From JALEFZ01 sp039817415 (GTDB lineage Bacteria; Bacteroidota; Bacteroidia; J057): 64,000 nt of DNA. Under the pieces are notes generated by a model. It saw only the letters and a list, made by a program, of their open reading frames with translations, made no database searches and was not told where the DNA came from. Where the stretch lies: assembly GCA_039817415.1 (NCBI GenBank), contig JBCBVV010000001.1, positions 389,582 to 453,581 on the forward strand. Reading direction: 5' to 3'. The translations under genes were made by a program, and so were the position numbers. The stretch's first letter is position 1. Each line of letters starts with the position of its first letter. Shown here piece after piece: positions 34,701 to 43,081 of the stretch.

Positions 34701-35343
34701 GCAGAAATTCCTCAAGCTAGAGTTAGATAGATACCTCAGTGGTAGAAGGAACGAGCGCAAGAAAGAACAGGCCATTGTCGATGTGGAGAATCAGCAATAC
34801 ATCCACTATGGAAAGGGCTCTTTGTTGTTCTATGCATTACAGGACTATATCTCCGAGGACAGTGTCAATTTGGCCTTAAGACGATTTGTAAATGACTGGG
34901 CGTATAGAGAGGATACCTTCCCTAACACAGATCATTTTATGTCTTATATCTATGAGGTTACGCCGGACACAATGGTTTCCTTCGTCAAGGATATGTTTGA
35001 AGATATTACCTTCTACGAGAACAAGACGCTGGAAGCCACTGCCAAGCAAGAAGGAGAAAATTATCAGGTGAACATGACCTTCCTTTCTGAAAAATCGAAG
35101 GCGGATAGCCTGGGAACAGAAAGCCCTGTAATCTTGAATGACTGGATTTATGTAGGTGTCTATGGAGAAAATGCGAGTGGGGAAGACAGTTTGATGTATT
35201 ATCAACGTCATTTGTTCCAGAATGATACCACCGAACTAAGCCTTGCAGTAGGGGCTAAACCTACTAGAGTTGGAATCGACCCTATCAATATCCTAATTGA
35301 TAAGCATCCTAATGACAACCGCAAAAAAGTAGAGCTTGAATAA
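31726..35343 (+). CDS. ABC-2 permease fused to M1-type aminopeptidase
   Basis: A 1205-aa fusion protein. The first part (about residues 1-600) contains two sets of six ABC-2-type membrane helices (about 20-285 and 330-590), so one chain can supply a whole permease. The rest (about 620-1200) is an exported peptidase of the M1 type with zinc site HEMAH (His948, Glu949, His952) and a downstream Glu in IVESLAQYSALM. Here 19 residues separate the second His from that Glu, against 18 in textbook M1 enzymes, and no clear GAMEN motif is seen. The peptidase should face the periplasm. The ABC ATPase gene directly upstream completes the transporter. A role in peptide processing coupled to transport is inference. 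Confidence 0.9.
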   Translation: MIGNIIRFELKYRAKRPDTYIYSAVMLLLCFLAIYVENVSIGGASGQLKDDASFIVTFQMLIMSVLSMFFGSAVMGVPVLRDYDHMTYSMMFTAPIKKHEYIIGRFLGSLIILLIILACIPLGLLLGRIFSVALPWPGSDTGRFLDQLHLEFYWRGFWIFLLPNALFSGAIFFMGGTLSKKLLFVFVQGVGLLTLYLMAGQLLQNIDNRELASLLDPFGLATFRLETQYWSLAQQNYQPVAFAGNIMWNRILWSSIGLLFLGLTYFFFKVSPPSSNSRKKKKKLEASNDSLPMPGKLALTFSGFQVQFQRLLALTRLYYREIVRATPFLGITILGFIYMMVASININEVFGNATYPTTYLILEFLEGFDLFFFIIVVFYSGELIWRERDIRMNQIYDTLPVPDALGLVSKFLAFVFVHITLLLGLMLMGMLIQTMNGYTNYEIGIYLTTLFTTRLSWLVLFTLLAFFLQVMINHKFLAHGMLILFFITLGILGNIGLEHSLFQFGSGRLESYSDMNVFDDSFLGWSWFKGYWFAFCMILFGIAVAFSVRGTDTILKTRAKLASMRFVRPLLIFSLSAMVLFVSSGFYIYYNTNVINEYRTSDAQEDIQEKYERELKQFEYLNQPKIVETNVKVDLFPKDRDYKVNGYYILKNRSQEPIKDIHVQIGGAQADMTYEDLEFVMLDSIGGTDFKVKNFYEDFDYGIFTLPRALQPGDSVKMIFRGHYDTKGFKVEGDRNNQIVRNGTFFNNSNFPILGYQSNFELFSDDERKKRGLPEKERSLEKNDPRGLTEGQLSNRTRFEIIMSTTPDQIAIAPGYLQRKWTENGRSYYHYKMDAPIFNFYSMISARYTIKEDFWVNPVGDTVKLEIYYHKGHEYNLDRMMQGMRNSLEYFSDKFSLYQYRQMRIMEFPRYSSFAQSFANTVPFSEGIGFILDADESEVDVSYYVTSHEMAHQWWGHQVCPANVKGGSMIVESLAQYSALMLMKQEYSTEEMQKFLKLELDRYLSGRRNERKKEQAIVDVENQQYIHYGKGSLLFYALQDYISEDSVNLALRRFVNDWAYREDTFPNTDHFMSYIYEVTPDTMVSFVKDMFEDITFYENKTLEATAKQEGENYQVNMTFLSEKSKADSLGTESPVILNDWIYVGVYGENASGEDSLMYYQRHLFQNDTTELSLAVGAKPTRVGIDPINILIDKHPNDNRKKVELE

Positions 35344-35405
35344 ATGAAAAAGACAGGAGGCTAGCTCATAAGCAAGGGCCTCCTGATTACATGTATTTTG
35401 AATCA

Positions 35406-35437
35406 AAAAAAGCCGCCCCATATGGGACGGCTTTTTT
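35406..35437. terminator. Bidirectional intrinsic terminator
   Basis: Arms at 35406-35420 (AAAAAAGCCGCCCCA) and 35423-35437 pair with one G-U across a 2-nt centre. A-rich and T-rich ends serve both strands. It separates the ABC/M1 operon from the convergent SusD gene. Confidence 0.87.
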
Positions 35438-35456
35438 ATTTATCACAACACTATTC

Positions 35457-36947
35457 TTAGTACCCAGGGTTCTGAGTTAGGCTAGAGTTGTTGTCAAGCT
35501 CACGCTGTGGTACAGGCCAAACCAGGTTATCAGATCCTGTTGGGTTACCCTGTACAGGAAGCTGAAGACGGTTTAGGTCATGTAGACGGTTTCCTTCGAA
35601 GCAAAGCTCTACACGACGCTCAAGTACGATCGCATCGATCAGAGCCTGGTCGTCAGCAAAGTCAGCCACTTCATAAGAAACGATTCCGCTGATGTCAGCA
35701 GCATCTCCGTTGGCATCTCTACCTACGATAGCACGGTTACGGATTTGGTTTAGCAAAGCAACAGCTTCAGCCTTGTCTCCTCCATTACGTACGATACACT
35801 CAGCTTGCATCAGGATGTACTCAGCTAGACGGTGAACAGGAGCATTGTCTGCATTGTTCACGAAGTCTTCGTACTTCTCGATGTTTACACCACCTGAATC
35901 AGCGAACGTACCGCCATCAGAAGTCAGGGTAGATAGACGCTGGTCAACATAAGTGAATCCAGCACCAGTCAACTCATCAAGCTGAGACTGAGGTACGATC
36001 TTGAAGAAACCATTGTTGATTAGGTCTTGGCTTACGATTACATCACCTCCACGTCCTTGTACGTGGTGGAAGGTAGGAAGAGAACCGTTTACACCTGGGT
36101 TATCCTGAGAGTTGTGGAACAACTCGTAGATAGACTCAGAAGAACCTTCGTTTGTGAAGAATTCAGCAGGAGTAGCCGTCAAAGCAAATCCTCCGTCGAT
36201 CAACTGAGTAGCGAAACCAGAAGCAGCAACATAGTCTCTCTGCTGGAACGCAATCTCAGCAAGGTAAGCAATAGCACCCCACTTAGTAGCACGACCTAGT
36301 AGGTTCGTTTCAGGAAGTAGGTTAGAAGCTTCTGTCAGGTCAGAAATGGCCTGGTCGTAGATGGCTTCAACAGTAGCTCTAGCTGGGAAAGATGCTGGGT
36401 CAGAAGTATCGAACGTAGTGAAGGTCGCATTCAAGACCAAAGGAATACCTAGGTCAGAGCTGGAAGACTCGCTGTATGGCTTACCGAAGTAACGTACCAT
36501 TTCGAAGTAAACAGCACCTCTGATGAATAATGCTTCACCACGGATACGGTCTCCGTTTGCAGCAATATCTGCATCTTCAACACCGTCGATCTGAGACAAC
36601 AGGATGTTCGCATCGTTGATGGCTACATATCCTTCTCTCCATAGCTCAGTTACTTCTCCATTAAGAGGAGTCTGGTCTAGGTTAGAGATGTCGATGAAGG
36701 TAGTAAAGGATCCTCTCCAAGTACCGTTGTCAGACATGATATCTGGTACCATGGTTAGGTTACAACCCATCAAGTCTGATCCAGATAGGCCATTATAAGC
36801 ACCTACTAGGGCAGTTTCAAGGTCTTGTGTGGTAGAGTATACCTCCTCTGCAGACAAAGACTGCTGAGGCTCTACGCTTAGGAAGTTGCTACAAGCTGAA
36901 AACAGGAATGATGCAGCAACCAAGATATATAATGATGTTTTTCTCAT
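35457..36947 (-). CDS. RagB/SusD-family outer-membrane lipoprotein (pair 1)
   Basis: A surface lipoprotein of 496 aa that captures ligand and hands it to the partner SusC channel. A signal peptide ends in a lipobox (ASFLFSAC). The N-terminal FLSVEPQQSLSAEEVYSTTQDLETALVGAYNGL is the standard SusD/RagB opening. The TPR-like helices AEYILMQAECIVRNGGDKAEAVALLNQIRNRA and the C-terminal LERRVELCFEGNRLHDLNRL are also typical. The ligand cannot be predicted. It lies 44 nt behind its SusC gene on the same strand, and a terminator follows. Confidence 0.95.
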   Translation of the reverse strand: MRKTSLYILVAASFLFSACSNFLSVEPQQSLSAEEVYSTTQDLETALVGAYNGLSGSDLMGCNLTMVPDIMSDNGTWRGSFTTFIDISNLDQTPLNGEVTELWREGYVAINDANILLSQIDGVEDADIAANGDRIRGEALFIRGAVYFEMVRYFGKPYSESSSSDLGIPLVLNATFTTFDTSDPASFPARATVEAIYDQAISDLTEASNLLPETNLLGRATKWGAIAYLAEIAFQQRDYVAASGFATQLIDGGFALTATPAEFFTNEGSSESIYELFHNSQDNPGVNGSLPTFHHVQGRGGDVIVSQDLINNGFFKIVPQSQLDELTGAGFTYVDQRLSTLTSDGGTFADSGGVNIEKYEDFVNNADNAPVHRLAEYILMQAECIVRNGGDKAEAVALLNQIRNRAIVGRDANGDAADISGIVSYEVADFADDQALIDAIVLERRVELCFEGNRLHDLNRLQLPVQGNPTGSDNLVWPVPQRELDNNSSLTQNPGY

Positions 36948-36991
36948 TGTTTCTTGTTTTAACTAATACTCGTTAATGATTCACTGATTGC

Positions 36992-39900
36992 TTACAGTCC
37001 TAGTGTTAGACCACCAGTAATAGTTCTCGCCTGAGGACGGCTGAAGAAGATATCACCAGAGAAAGCGCTACCAATAGCATCACCATTCGCCTCTGGGTCA
37101 AGACCACCATAGCTAGTCCAAGTAAGAAGATTCTGTCCCTGGAAGAATACAGTCAAGCTATTTCCTTTCAACCACTTAGAAGGTAGGGTGTAGGCAAGTC
37201 TTACGTTCTTCAGACGTAGGAAAGAAGCATCCTCAAGGTAACGAGAAGAGTGCTGGTTACCATTTGTCTGGAACAAACGAGCTTCAGGTACATTCGTATC
37301 CGTATTATCAGGTGTCCAAGCATCAAGCTGATCACGAGTCTGGTTCCAGATAGAAGTCATGTTTCTAGCAACGAAACGTCCTTCGTTTCTGTACAGATCG
37401 TTTCCAACAGAGTACTGGAACAAAATGCTCAACTCAAAACCTTTGTAAGAAAGGTCAGTGAAGAATCCACCGAAGTAATCAGGGAATGGACTTCCAACGA
37501 TAGAGCGGTTAGCTGTACTGTATCCACTCGTAGTAGAATCAGTTAATACCTCATCACCAGGGGTAATTTCTTCACCATTTGGATCCTCAGCAATTTCGAA
37601 GAACAAGGCATCACCATTCTCTGGATCTACGCCCGCATAGCTAACCATGTAGAACGCACCAATTGGCTGTCCTTCACGAATGATCTGGCGACCGTTGATG
37701 ATTACATCTGGCTCTCCATCACCGTCGTTGTCAGGCATAGACAATACCTCGTTGCGGATGGTAGAGATGTTTCCTCCGATAGACCACTTGAAGTCTTTTG
37801 TTCTGATCACGTCAACTTCCAATTCAAACTCGATACCGCTGTTTCCAACAGAACCAATGTTAGAAGTGATACTTCCGAATCCAGACGTCCAAGGTAGAGG
37901 TACTGCAAACAATAGATCAGTAGATACTTTGTTGAAGTAACCCAAAGAACCAGAAACTCTGTTGTTGATCAATCCGAACTCAAGAGCAACGTCTAGCTGT
38001 GTAGCTCTCTCCCAAGTAAGCTGAGTATTACCCAACTGAGAAATCTGGTAACCAGGAATCAAACCATAGTCTCTACCGAAAGAAGCAAGACCACGAGAAG
38101 CAAAGTTTCCAATCTCAGCGTTACCAGTCAAACCGTAGCTGGCACGTAGTTTTAGGAAGTTTACGATATCACTATTAGCCAAGAAATCTTCGTTAGATAC
38201 AACCCATCCTGCAGAAACAGCTGGGAAGAATCCGTAACGCGTATCAGATCCGAAACGAGAAGAACCGTTGTAAGATCCAATTAGAGATAGAAGGTACTTG
38301 TTGTCATATCCGTAGTTTACACGTAGGAAGTTGTTCTGGAAGGCGAAGATCGTACCAGAACCACCACCACCAGTAATTTCAGCTGCAGAGTTCAATGTCA
38401 ATAGACGGTCATCTGCAAAGGTGTTACCGTTTACGAAACTCTCACGGAAATCGTAACGCTGGAACTGAAGACCTGCAGTTACATCAAGTCCATGAAGACC
38501 GAACGTTTGCTTGTAGCTGAAAATGTTGTTCCAGTTGTAGTTCAATACCAACTCAGACTCTGCAGAAGCAGTACCGATTGGGAAACCGTCCGTAGTAATA
38601 GATGATCTCTTAGTAGTCTCAAAAGTTTGAGCTAGCTCTACACCAAATTCAGTTCTGAAAGTAAAACCATCAAATGGCTTGAACTCACCGTATACAGATG
38701 TCAACGTTTGGTCAGTGATCAATGTCTGATCCTGTCCTACTAGGTTAGAGTAAGGAGTACCGTTGAATGCCTGATACTGGTTGTTTTCACCAGCGTCAAA
38801 GATTGGGTTTCCATCATCATCCTGAGCTTCTACTACAGGAGCAGCAAGTGCAGCATACGTCCAAGGAGAAGCAACGTTGTTGTCCTCATTCTGACGGAAG
38901 TTTACTGTACGAGTTGGGGAGATGTTCATTCCGATTTTCAACCAGTCATTTACACGCTGATCGATGTTTGCACGGAAAGCATAACGCTTCAAGTTAGTGG
39001 TGGCTGTAAAGCCATCCTGATCTCTGTAGGTACCAGAAAGATAGAAGCTTGTTCCACCAGTAGAACCAGATACAGAAGCATTCACTTCCTGTAGGGTTCC
39101 CGTTTGGATGATCAGATCCTGCCATCTTGCATCAGGCTGAGATCCTTCAGTCAGTGCTAGGTTAGAACCTAGTACAGAAGCGTTAGTTGCTGGGTCATAC
39201 CAGTCTTCTCTTGTCAAACCAATTTGGTTGAAAAGACCCTCACCTGCCTGGTTCCATAGCTGAGCATATTCGTTTCCGCTCAATAGGTCCCAAGTCTTAG
39301 TTGCGTCAGTAACACCAGCATAGTAGTTGATCTGAACTCTAGGACGTCCTTGCTGACCACGCTTAGTAGTAATCAATACTACACCGTTAGTCGCACGCGC
39401 ACCAAATACAGCAGTAGCAGCTGCATCTTTCAAGATCTCAATAGAAGCAATGTCATTTGGATTGATGTTTACCAATGGGTTGGTACCAGGACCACCCAGA
39501 GCTGCACCACCCTGACCTTCTACAGGAATACCGTCGATTACGTACAACGGCTGGTTGTTTGCGTTGATGGAAGAGATACCACGTACACGTACGTTGATAC
39601 CTGATCCTAGTGTACCAGAGTTAGAGTTGATGTTTACACCAGCAACACGTCCCTGGATTGCCTGCTCAAAGTTAGGCACAGGTACGTTCGCAATTTCATC
39701 AGCGTCTACTCTTGCAATAGAGGAAGTCAGGGTTCTACGAGCCTGTGTACCATAACCTGTTACGACTACTTCGTCTAACTCAAGAAAGTCAGTCTTCAGT
39801 GTAACATTGATAGTGGAACGGCCATTAACAGCCTCCTCAGTAGTAAGTTTTCCAACGAATGAATAAATAAGGACAGGGTTGTCGCCGGATACGTCCAGGC

Positions 39901-40075
39901 TGTACACACCTTTAGAGTTGGTGAAAGCACCAGTCGTGGTACCCTTTACGACTACAGCAACGCCTTCAACGGTATTTCCGTCCTGGTCAGTTACTGTACC
40001 GCTTACACGGCTTTGCGCCCAAGAGATGCCAACGACGAATAGCATCATGCTGAGCACGAGTAAGATTCGTTTCAT
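36992..40075 (-). CDS. SusC/RagA TonB-linked outer-membrane protein (pair 1)
   Basis: A TonB-dependent outer-membrane channel of 1027 aa. Signal peptide (to about residue 20, ISWAQS), carboxypeptidase-regulatory-like domain (RVSGTVTDQDGNTVEGVAVVVKG, about 22-105), plug (ELDEVVVTGYGTQARRTLTSSI, then the SusC signature region LYVIDGIPVEG, about 105-230) and a 22-strand barrel to the end. The last residues GGLTLGL lack the usual terminal aromatic residue of barrel proteins. It forms an operon with the SusD gene downstream. A -7 element lies upstream, and 22 bases before the ATG are identical to those before the second SusC gene. Confidence 0.96.
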   Translation of the reverse strand: MKRILLVLSMMLFVVGISWAQSRVSGTVTDQDGNTVEGVAVVVKGTTTGAFTNSKGVYSLDVSGDNPVLIYSFVGKLTTEEAVNGRSTINVTLKTDFLELDEVVVTGYGTQARRTLTSSIARVDADEIANVPVPNFEQAIQGRVAGVNINSNSGTLGSGINVRVRGISSINANNQPLYVIDGIPVEGQGGAALGGPGTNPLVNINPNDIASIEILKDAAATAVFGARATNGVVLITTKRGQQGRPRVQINYYAGVTDATKTWDLLSGNEYAQLWNQAGEGLFNQIGLTREDWYDPATNASVLGSNLALTEGSQPDARWQDLIIQTGTLQEVNASVSGSTGGTSFYLSGTYRDQDGFTATTNLKRYAFRANIDQRVNDWLKIGMNISPTRTVNFRQNEDNNVASPWTYAALAAPVVEAQDDDGNPIFDAGENNQYQAFNGTPYSNLVGQDQTLITDQTLTSVYGEFKPFDGFTFRTEFGVELAQTFETTKRSSITTDGFPIGTASAESELVLNYNWNNIFSYKQTFGLHGLDVTAGLQFQRYDFRESFVNGNTFADDRLLTLNSAAEITGGGGSGTIFAFQNNFLRVNYGYDNKYLLSLIGSYNGSSRFGSDTRYGFFPAVSAGWVVSNEDFLANSDIVNFLKLRASYGLTGNAEIGNFASRGLASFGRDYGLIPGYQISQLGNTQLTWERATQLDVALEFGLINNRVSGSLGYFNKVSTDLLFAVPLPWTSGFGSITSNIGSVGNSGIEFELEVDVIRTKDFKWSIGGNISTIRNEVLSMPDNDGDGEPDVIINGRQIIREGQPIGAFYMVSYAGVDPENGDALFFEIAEDPNGEEITPGDEVLTDSTTSGYSTANRSIVGSPFPDYFGGFFTDLSYKGFELSILFQYSVGNDLYRNEGRFVARNMTSIWNQTRDQLDAWTPDNTDTNVPEARLFQTNGNQHSSRYLEDASFLRLKNVRLAYTLPSKWLKGNSLTVFFQGQNLLTWTSYGGLDPEANGDAIGSAFSGDIFFSRPQARTITGGLTLGL

Positions 40076-40097
40076 AGATAAAGCTTTAGTTTGACGT
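40076..40097 (-). promoter_or_regulatory. Conserved 22-nt leader, copy 1
   Basis: The 22 bases directly upstream of the pair 1 SusC start codon are identical to those upstream of the pair 2 SusC gene (46259-46280). On the minus strand they read from ACGTCAAAC to AGCTTTATCT. The third SusC gene lacks this leader. They should lie in the 5' untranslated region. Confidence 0.6.
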
Positions 40098-40104
40098 AAA
40101 AAAA

Positions 40105-40112
40105 CAAAGTTA
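40105..40112 (-). promoter_or_regulatory. -7 element of SusC pair 1 (TAACTTTG)
   Basis: On the minus strand this is an exact TAnnTTTG match 29 nt before the start codon, directly behind the conserved leader. It predicts a 5' untranslated region of about 20-25 nt. No clear TTG at -33 was found. Confidence 0.5.
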
Positions 40113-40566
40113 CAGAGCTAATTAATTAGTCCGTAAAAAGAACTATATGATCAATTCTGTGCATTTGCAGAAGGTGAATTTATATACATTCACCCTAATG
40201 ACCAAAGAAAAAATGCACATGTATAAAAATTCCCATATTTATATTATTCCATATGTAAGTATTAATATGGAAAAACATATTGTTAATTAATGGACTGAAA
40301 GTCAGTGACTTAAGATCCACATTTTCCCTTATTCCCCCGCTACATTTCAATGCTAATGGACGTTAGTTTGCCTCTATTTTTTTGAGACTTCAGGTCCATA
40401 CCTTCTCATTTTCAAATGTTTAGCTATTGGTACACGCCTGCTTATCACACAGGCGACACTTCCACTAACGTAACAATATTCAATAAGGAGTGCTGGGGTC
40501 GTGTAACAAATCCGACATGTTAGAAAATAGCAAACCTGCCCATGTTCTCCTCGACTTAAGCTCAAT
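40113..40566. other. Intergenic region upstream of SusC pair 1
   Basis: About 450 bp without a convincing gene. The part near SusC (to about 40300) is very AT-rich. An 8-bp inverted repeat (ACGTTAGT at 40360-40367, ACTAACGT at 40464-40471) brackets a 6-bp hairpin (CGCCTG/CAGGCG, 40435-40455). A 63-aa minus-strand frame at 40374-40565 has no family likeness and is not called. Confidence 0.35.
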
Positions 40567-40606
40567 CAAAAAAAAGCCCGCCAAAATCATAAAATTTTGG
40601 CGGGCT
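40567..40606 (-). terminator. Intrinsic terminator
   Basis: Perfect 13-bp arms AGCCCGCCAAAAT (40575-40587) and ATTTTGGCGGGCT (40594-40606). The A-run at 40568-40575 becomes a T-run on the minus strand. It ends the transcript of the gene at 40634-41350. Confidence 0.88.
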
Positions 40607-40633
40607 CCTAAAGAAAATAGGTAAGGATAGATT

Positions 40634-41350
40634 CTATTTTGTGGCATCCATATGCTCCACTAGCAGTTTGAGATCTTTGCCAGATTTCAATTTGATTTTA
40701 TTATCCTTGATATAGGCTACACTACCCTTATCCAATTTATTGAATAAGGCCAGTGCTTCTTTTTTCTTCTTCGGAATACGAATAACCTCTTTGTTGTAAA
40801 TCAGGAAATAAGCCTGACTCTTTACAAACTTATCATTCCTACTCCCTGCATCATGGGTAGCTACATAATTAGACTTCAACAACTCTGTTTCCATTTTCCC
40901 AATCAAAGAGTAAGTTTCCCCTTCTCTGATCAATTCAAAAAAACCTAATTGATAGGTATTTACGCCTAGGTACTCATTGATATCAACAAAATATCTTTTT
41001 TCACCTTTATCCATCAGGAAGAAATCCTTGATCAATGTACCTGGTAGCACCTTCACCGAATCATTATACTTAATGTCAAGGTTATGATTGACGACATCGT
41101 ACTTTAACAAATAACCTGTGAGCTTGACCCCGCCCTTGGTATGGATCTCTCCCATTTTCCAATTGTCTAGCCAATAGGTTGTATTAATAGGATCTTTAGA
41201 AGATAGGTCAAAAACATTAAATGCCTCTCCAGAATAACCGTTCCCACTTCCCACATTAAGCATAGGATTCGCGCGCTGGGCCATTCCATGAAATGAGGTG
41301 AGAAGAAAAAGGATAATCAAAACCCCTGAAAGATGTGTTTTACTCATCAT
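40634..41350 (-). CDS. Secreted protein of unknown function
   Basis: A 238-aa exported protein with signal peptide cleaved near GMAQR. The mature part is rich in beta strands: WKMGEIHTKGGVKLTGYLLKYDVVNHNLDIKYN, then PGTLIKDFFLMD, YFVDINEYLGVNTYQLGFFELIREGETYSL, and a Lys-rich C-terminal part (IPKKKKEALALFNKLDKG). This pattern of a short sheet with WxxGxxxxxxGxxxxGxLLKYD is seen in other Bacteroidota secreted proteins without a named function. It stands alone between SusC/SusD pairs 1 and 2, on the same strand, with its own terminator. A link to uptake is unproven. Confidence 0.72.
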   Translation of the reverse strand: MMSKTHLSGVLIILFLLTSFHGMAQRANPMLNVGSGNGYSGEAFNVFDLSSKDPINTTYWLDNWKMGEIHTKGGVKLTGYLLKYDVVNHNLDIKYNDSVKVLPGTLIKDFFLMDKGEKRYFVDINEYLGVNTYQLGFFELIREGETYSLIGKMETELLKSNYVATHDAGSRNDKFVKSQAYFLIYNKEVIRIPKKKKEALALFNKLDKGSVAYIKDNKIKLKSGKDLKLLVEHMDATK

Positions 41351-41451
41351 TGTTTGGTCTGTTGTAGGTAAGGAAAATTATTACACGTTGGGAACTACAA
41401 AGATAGAATCCCTATCCGAATTTGTAAATCTGTTTTTCAAGAAAGCTCCTT

Positions 41452-41547
41452 TTACAGAAGGGCTAGTCCAATAAGGCTATCGTAGGCAGGAAGGTAAATA
41501 TAGATTACCAAGCCTATAAGAAGGGAAATCTTTAATGTCTTTTTCAT
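41452..41547 (-). CDS. Possible 31-aa hydrophobic small protein
   Basis: A short frame from ATG 41547 to TAA 41452. It encodes two Lys after Met and then an almost wholly hydrophobic stretch (ISLLIGLVIYIYLPAY), ending DSLIGLALL. This is the layout of a single-helix membrane peptide. It lies in the 314-bp gap between the SusD gene of pair 2 and the secreted protein gene, downstream of the SusD terminator. Chance occurrence cannot be excluded at this length. Confidence 0.28.
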   Translation of the reverse strand: MKKTLKISLLIGLVIYIYLPAYDSLIGLALL

Positions 41548-41604
41548 GGGTTGGTAGATGGGTTATGGGGAAAACCGTGTGATGATCGCTCATCATAAGG
41601 TATA

Positions 41605-41637
41605 AAATGAGAGAAAGGCCCAAATGGGCCTTTCTCT
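41605..41637 (-). terminator. Intrinsic terminator after SusD pair 2
   Basis: Perfect 13-bp arms AGAGAAAGGCCCA (41610-41622) and TGGGCCTTTCTCT (41625-41637) around a 2-nt centre. On the minus strand a T-rich stretch follows. It lies 27 nt after the SusD stop. Confidence 0.85.
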
Positions 41638-41664
41638 TCTAATTTATCGTTGCATTCAAATCCA

Positions 41665-43062
41665 TTATTCGAATGCCCATACTTCAGTGTCTAGCAGGTC
41701 AGCTCCCTGAGAAGCAACTGCTGCATTCCAAGAATCAGCATTCAACTGGTTCTCAGAAGAAGGGTACAACCAACGACGTGGAATACCACCAGAAGGATTC
41801 AAACCACCTGTTCCATTTGCGTCAGGAGTCAGGGAAGGATATCCAGTACGGCGGAAGTTTGTCCAAGACTGCTGGAAAGCAACACCATAATAAGCATCAT
41901 ATGCTTCTAGGATGATTTTTTCTAGCTTTTCTTCAACTGTAGAAAGACCCGCCAGTGTACCATTATCGGTAACATAAGTAGCTCCGTCAACTCCATTAGC
42001 TTCCATAGAAGCAGTCATACCAGCTTGTAGGGCAGTTTCGATATCAGCATCAGAAGCACCAGTCCATAGTAGCGCTTCAGCTTCGATGAACTTCAACTCC
42101 ACATAAGAGATCAATGGAATGGCAGATGCATTCTGAGCCCAAGTCAAAGCAGTGTTTGCACCACTGTGGAAAGACTGAGAGTCAGTGTGAACATAAGCAG
42201 TGAATCGAGGATCACCATTGTCAATCAGCTTCTGTACGAATACAGGAGACATAACAAGAGTGTTAGGACGCTCGATACCGAACTTAGCCAAAGGATTGTT
42301 ACCAATCTGGTTGTCCTCATACTGGAAGTCAGGCTCACCGTCAGCGCTTGCGAAAGCATTTCCAAGAGCTGCAAGAGCTGCAGTGGCAGCAGAAGCGCCA
42401 TTTCTCTTAGTCAGGTGCATGTGGTAACGTGCCTTTAGGGCATAAGCTGTAGCAATCCAGCTAGCAGCATCACCACCAAAGATCAAGTCATCAGCACCAG
42501 GTCCACCAGCAACAGCAGAACGACTCATCAATTCGATACCTTCGTCTAGCAGTGCCTGAACACCAGCGTAAACGCTTTCCTGTGCATCATAAGCAGGACT
42601 AAGGTTGTCGATACCCTGAAGTGCTTCAGAGAATGGAATATCACCAAACATAGAAGTAGCCATTCCATACTCATTCGCCTGAATGATTTTGGCAATCCCT
42701 TCGTAGTAAGGCTGTCCTTCAGCTTGTGCTTTGTCAATGATAGACTTACAGTCTTTCAAGACACCAGCGTAAAGACCAGTTCTCCAGTAGTTGTTGAAGG
42801 TGATCTCAGGGATATTGTACTGTGTGTACGCTACCTGCTGAGCGTCGAATCCTTCGAATTGCTGCATAACAATGCCCGAAATACGAGCAGGGTTACCAGA
42901 CTGGTTGTATGCTGCCTGAGATAGCATAGAAGGCATAATCAGGCTCAAACTTACGTCAGAAAGACGTGTTGGGTCAATATTGGTTTCTGCCAGATCGCAG
43001 GAGCTTAGAAACATCGTTAAGCTAAGTCCTACAACGGAGATGATATAAAATATTTTTTTCAT
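41665..43062 (-). CDS. SusD/RagB-like lipoprotein, SusD_2 type (pair 2)
   Basis: A 465-aa outer-membrane lipoprotein. ATG 43062 gives a signal with lipobox (MFLSSCDL); the longer frame to 43149 runs into the SusC gene. Segments such as LAETNIDPTRLSDVSLSLIMPSMLSQAAYN, IAKIIQANEYGMATSMFGDIPFSEAL and YVELKFIEAEALLWTG place it in the SusD_2-like branch (nutrient-binding outer-membrane lipoproteins), which often pairs with peptide or other non-starch transporters. It lies 19 nt behind its SusC gene. The ligand is unknown. Confidence 0.93.
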   Translation of the reverse strand: MKKIFYIISVVGLSLTMFLSSCDLAETNIDPTRLSDVSLSLIMPSMLSQAAYNQSGNPARISGIVMQQFEGFDAQQVAYTQYNIPEITFNNYWRTGLYAGVLKDCKSIIDKAQAEGQPYYEGIAKIIQANEYGMATSMFGDIPFSEALQGIDNLSPAYDAQESVYAGVQALLDEGIELMSRSAVAGGPGADDLIFGGDAASWIATAYALKARYHMHLTKRNGASAATAALAALGNAFASADGEPDFQYEDNQIGNNPLAKFGIERPNTLVMSPVFVQKLIDNGDPRFTAYVHTDSQSFHSGANTALTWAQNASAIPLISYVELKFIEAEALLWTGASDADIETALQAGMTASMEANGVDGATYVTDNGTLAGLSTVEEKLEKIILEAYDAYYGVAFQQSWTNFRRTGYPSLTPDANGTGGLNPSGGIPRRWLYPSSENQLNADSWNAAVASQGADLLDTEVWAFE

Positions 43063-43081
43063 GTTAATTTCAATCTGATGA

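Noticed and set aside
40374..40565. 63-aa minus-strand frame
   Set aside because: Cys-rich but without a membrane pattern or family match; no promoter or ribosome site.
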